DNA from: Bisporella sp. PMI_857
Lineage: Eukaryota > Ascomycota > Leotiomycetes > Helotiales > Helotiaceae
Direction of reading: 5' to 3'
NCBI GenBank assembly: GCA_021307315.1
Contig: JAJSPD010000222.1
Location: forward strand, 1 to 18,113
Length of the DNA stretch: 18,113 nt
The notes under the pieces were generated by a model. It had not been told where the DNA came from. It worked only from the letters and a program-made list of their open reading frames with translations, and ran no database searches. Below, piece by piece: positions 16,386-18,113 of this stretch. Each line of letters begins with the position of its first letter. The first letter of the stretch is position 1. The position numbers and the translations under genes are program-made.

Positions 16386-16916
16386 ATGGATTCTCAACGT
16401 ATTTACAATACTCCTACTACTAAAGATACAAAGCTTCAAATCTAAACGGCTTTTCGATTTCGAGTTCTTTATGCCGAAATACAACAAGAATTGAACGTTA
16501 CTCGAAATCAAATATCGTACGCAAAGCTTCACTTTTTTACCGCTCGCAAATCAGATTGTGGCCGTAAAAGCCTTCTTAAAACTCTAAAACGAAATCGACT
16601 GTAAAAATAGATAAAAAAGTCGCTTTCTCACAAACGCATTGTTTAGAAAAACTTTTTTCGAGTTTGCAGTCGAATACTTGGCTTAAAAAACGCAAAGTAT
16701 CAAGCTATTTCTACAGCTTTTCGTAAACTAAGCTATTGTCGACGCACATTAAAACAAAAAAGCTTTTCAAATAATTCAAACGTGTAGAATTTTCGACTTT
16801 AATTTGCAGAGAAAAAGCTTCGTATAACAAAAGAAAATGTTATGAATATTGTGTTTTCGGATAAAGTATAAACTATAAGAAAAGCACATACTGTTAAATA
16901 GGTATTAGTGGAAGCT
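16386..16916 (+). pseudogene. RIP-inactivated Tc1/mariner transposase, N-terminal part
   Basis: From ATG 16386 one frame holds for about 175 codons without an indel. It reads MDSQRIYNTPTTKDTKLQI, then the helix-turn-helix region AFRFRVLYAEIQQELNVTRN, CGRKS, then YQAISTAFRKLSYCRR and MNIVFSD (first catalytic Asp at codon 159), as in fungal Tc1/mariner transposases. Eight in-frame stops interrupt it, at 16443, 16602, 16608, 16644, 16785, 16800, 16869 and 16899. Most are explained by CAA/CAG or TGG becoming TAA/TAG; VFSDKV-stop stands where VFSDEVW is usual. Stops without frameshifts are the signature of repeat-induced point mutation. Similarity ends near 16914, so the catalytic remainder is missing or beyond recognition. 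Confidence 0.85.
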
Positions 16917-18113
16917 TGTGCTGTACGCAAGGTCTGCCCAAGTGCAGTGGTTCAGGGAGAATGAATTGACTTGATTGTAGAACTATTTGGAGGTCGCTCA
17001 GTAAAAGGGTTTATTTTTTCACTAATAACTAAGCTATTACATAAAGTATTGCTTATGTTTTACGAGTGGCTACACTACTAATTTTAACATTTTTATTAGC
17101 ACACTTGTAATAAAGTATATGTTTAGTTTTACTGTTTTTTTACTGCCGTTTTTTGTTTTTTTATTTTTACTTGACTTTAACGTTTTTTTTTCGGGCAAAA
17201 AACCGCTTTTTTTTTTTTACTAGTTCTATAAGCGCAGTACTTTTCGAAAGCAGCACGTTCAAAAGCTTTGTTAGTTCGTTTACAAGTATAAATTTGTAAA
17301 CACGTACGTTATTTGTATTCGTTTTTTTTCGAACAAGTTACAAATATAATAATAGCAAATATTATATATTTCGAACATTTGTATAAATAAAAGTTTTGAC
17401 TAAAGTTAGCGCTTTTTAGTTGTTTTCGCGAATCTTTACAGTTCGTAATAGTTTTTTAATATATTTTTCGAACTTTATATCGCGAAAAATCTGTGCTAGC
17501 TATTAATTGTTTTTACATATATAGCTATTGCGACGTACTTCGATTTGTGCTAAATGCAACTATAAATTTGTTTTATACTTTTTAAAAAACAACTTTCTGT
17601 AAAGTATAGCAACATTTTTCGAAATTTTTACGTTCGTTTTGTTTTTTGCTTAATCGACATTTAAATAAAGTATTAAACTACAGTTTTTTTCGAGTTTGTA
17701 GCGCACTTTTTATACTACTGTATCTGTAATATGTATAAGTTTTTTAAATGCATCGCTATATAACTTGTAAAGTTTTTTATAAACTAATTAAGCTTTTGAA
17801 ACTAAAAGCTTTGTTTAAGCAAGTATAAACTATACTGTAATTAAACTACTTATAACTGTTAGTATTCGTTAACGTCGATTGCTAATCGTTAAATTTTGCA
17901 AACTGTAAATTGTTGTATTTTATTAAAATAACTTTTTTTTGTAAATACTATATATAAACTCGTAACATTTAAAACAGCGTTTAAATACTGCTTTTAATCG
18001 ATTTACAGTTTTTTTGTTTTTCGGTTTCGAGTAATTTGTATATTTAAATTTTTTGGATTTTTTTTAAGTTTTTAGCTTTAAATCGCAACAAAAAATAATT
18101 GTCGAACTATTTA
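16917..18113. other. AT-rich, RIP-like repeat DNA
   Basis: Two sampled lines have about 28% and 18% GC. CpG dinucleotides (TTCGAA, CGCG) are still frequent while CpA is scarce, which fits CpA-directed RIP in filamentous ascomycetes. A patch of near-normal composition at about 16905-16990 interrupts it. On the minus strand, roughly 17300-17167 reads TCKRTNKAFERAAFEKYCAY followed by a basic tail and TAA, possibly the end of a ruined transposon protein. No intact gene is present. The region runs off the window. Confidence 0.55.

Noticed and set aside
16930..16975. tRNA-Gly-like string (AGTGGTTCAGGGAGAAT)
   Set aside because: It resembles a D-arm region for a few bases, but no acceptor stem, anticodon arm or T-arm can be completed.
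1..18113. CRISPR array, rRNA or intact LTR retrotransposon
   Set aside because: No regularly spaced repeats with unique spacers, no conserved rRNA blocks and no paired direct LTRs were found; the 15-bp array has no spacers.

Overview
The window looks like nuclear DNA of a filamentous ascomycete (Pezizomycotina). The support is short GT-AG introns of 49-55 bp with CTAAC/CTAAT-type branch points, a Zn2Cys6 regulator, a maltose-permease-type sugar transporter, and transposon copies killed by C-to-T/G-to-A changes without frameshifts, as RIP does. Leotiomycetes is possible, but the sequence alone does not settle the class.

Layout. (1) 799-2398 (+): a three-exon CNNM/Mam3-type membrane protein (DUF21 plus CBS pair). 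(2) 2399-3584: non-coding DNA holding a worn C-terminal relic of a Tc1/mariner transposase. (3) 3585-13389: a carbohydrate-use cluster made of a Zn2Cys6 activator (-), an alpha-glucoside/maltose-type MFS permease (-, one intron), a decayed GH32 beta-fructosidase pseudogene (+) divergent from the permease, and an intact GH13 alpha-glucosidase (+). (4) 13390-14481: no gene recognised. (5) 14482-14670 (-): an orphan terminal-exon-like fragment. (6) 14892-16124: a 15-bp tandem repeat array split by a 1,046-bp element with perfect 87-bp terminal inverted repeats and an 8-bp target duplication. The element contains a foldback of about 120-bp arms and nested inverted repeats. (7) 16386 to the end: a RIP-inactivated Tc1/mariner transposase (N-terminal part), then very AT-rich DNA of roughly 20-30% GC.

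How the genes fit together. Regulator, permease and alpha-glucosidase are the three components of the yeast MAL locus. The natural reading is that the permease imports an alpha-glucoside (maltose, sucrose or similar), the cytosolic GH13 enzyme cleaves it, and the Zn2Cys6 protein activates both. The GH32 gene has no visible signal peptide and may once have added cytosolic beta-fructosidase activity. It now has at least three stops and about four frameshifts, although its three catalytic codons survive. The right edge of the cluster grades into repeat-rich, AT-rich DNA, so the cluster lies beside a transposon-rich compartment.
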